A DNA stretch of 6,145 nt, taken from positions 1 through 6,145 of the forward strand of contig CANLHC010000053.1 of NCBI GenBank assembly GCA_947490625.1. The letters are read 5' to 3'. The notes beneath the pieces were generated by a model that saw only the letters and a program-made list of their open reading frames with translations, had not been told where the DNA came from and did no database searches. The position numbers and the translations under genes are program-made. Source of the DNA: Candidatus Nanopelagicaceae bacterium. Lineage in GTDB: Bacteria; Actinomycetota; Actinomycetes; Nanopelagicales; Nanopelagicaceae. Position 1 is the first letter of the stretch. The number at the start of each line of letters is the position of its first letter. Positions 5,515 to 6,145 of the stretch are shown one piece after another.

Positions 5515-6145
5515 TACTTACCCAACCTTCTCGTGAAGATTCGGCGTGAAGCAAATAGCCCAACTGCAAGAATTGAGTTCAAGAAAGCAAAGTGCACAAA
5601 TAACATCGAAGTGGAGATTTCAGAGCCGTACGTTAGCCAGCGGCCTAATTCAGTGGCGTGCCACAAAGGTGAAATCCAACCAATCCACTGTAGAAAGATC
5701 GGCATACTTGAAAGTGGATAGAACGTTCCTGAGAATAAGAAGAGCGGCATAATGATAAATCGCTCCACAATAGTGAAGAACATATTCTCATTTTCGAGTA
5801 ATCCCGCCAGTGCCTGCATCAGTGCACCAAATGCAGCACCAGCCATAACGGCGGTAAAGATTGCAAGATAGGCACGTGGCGATTCAAGAACTCCGAATGC
5901 GAGCATTACTAGCCAATAGAGAACGGCGGTAAATACTGTACGGATCAAACTATTGAAGAAAACACCCATAGCGATGTGATTTCCGCTCAACGGTGTCGCA
6001 TTCATTGAAAAGAATGTTTTATTCCACTTAAAACCTTCGAGAGTTGGATAGACGGTTTCATCCATAGCTCCTTGAATTGCAGCTGTTGCAAGGAGCGCTG
6101 GTGCTAGAAATGTTAAATATGAAACGCCATCGATACCTGCGCTAC
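5514..6145 (-). CDS. ABC-2 type transporter permease, paralogue (5' end missing)
   Basis: The gene runs off the right edge: 209 codons are visible from base 6143 to the TAA at 5514-5516. An ATG at 6065 is internal, because the 26 codons before it read SAGIDGVSYLTFLAPALLATAAIQGA, the same conserved block as APALLATSAMNGA in the neighbouring permease. About 60 to 70 N-terminal residues are therefore missing. Hydrophobic segments follow, and the FLFSGTFYPLSSMPIFLQWIGWISPLWHATEL region matches FLFSGSFYPL in the neighbour. It ends with a basic tail, RRIFTRRLGK. The two permeases are clear paralogues and overlap by one base, so they most likely form a heterodimer around one ATPase whose gene would lie to the right, outside the window. 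The substrate is unknown. Confidence 0.92.
   Translation of the reverse strand, partial: SAGIDGVSYLTFLAPALLATAAIQGAMDETVYPTLEGFKWNKTFFSMNATPLSGNHIAMGVFFNSLIRTVFTAVLYWLVMLAFGVLESPRAYLAIFTAVMAGAAFGALMQALAGLLENENMFFTIVERFIIMPLFLFSGTFYPLSSMPIFLQWIGWISPLWHATELGRWLTYGSEISTSMLFVHFAFLNSILAVGLFASRRIFTRRLGK

Overview
The window looks like a piece of an actinobacterial chromosome with moderate GC and very tight gene packing. The best evidence for this is the succinate dehydrogenase operon. Its gene order is C-A-B, it has a single five-helix membrane anchor and no sdhD, and its proteins resemble the mycobacterial Sdh1 type. A streamlined, moderate-GC actinobacterium such as the freshwater acI/Nanopelagicales group would fit, but that placement is inference from style and recalled family resemblance, not a database match.

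Layout. Positions 1-233 hold the C-terminal end of a Cof-type HAD hydrolase that enters from the left. A complete class II tRNA-Ser(UGA) with encoded CCA follows at 283-368. The 144 bases at 369-512 hold no gene and probably carry the sdh promoter. The sdhC-sdhA-sdhB operon (513-3970) encodes a complete membrane-bound, probably menaquinone-linked succinate dehydrogenase. All expected FAD, 2Fe-2S, 4Fe-4S and 3Fe-4S ligands and the catalytic residues are present. Directly behind it are two overlapping crcB/Fluc fluoride channel genes (4002-4355 and 4352-4690). The first has no ATG, GTG or TTG start that gives a full protein and most likely begins at a CTG codon. From the right edge, two paralogous ABC-2 type permease genes run leftward (4687-5514 and 5514-6145, the latter incomplete). 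Their ATPase gene probably lies beyond the right edge.

How the genes work together. SdhA, SdhB and SdhC form one complex that oxidises succinate to fumarate and passes electrons through iron-sulfur clusters to quinone. The two CrcB proteins are likely the two halves of one antiparallel heterodimeric fluoride exporter. The two permeases are likely the two membrane halves of one ABC exporter. Four junctions use overlapping stop and start codons or nearly so: sdhA/sdhB, crcB1/crcB2, permease/permease and, unusually, a four-codon mini-ORF with crcB1. The rightward crcB2 and leftward permease genes meet tail to tail with interlocked stop codons inside a perfect 10-bp inverted repeat.

No mobile element, CRISPR array or clearly new multigene system was seen. 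The points most worth a second look are the crcB1 start, the complementary loss of pore phenylalanines in the two CrcB proteins, the Cys/His set in SdhC, and the inverted repeat at the convergent stops.
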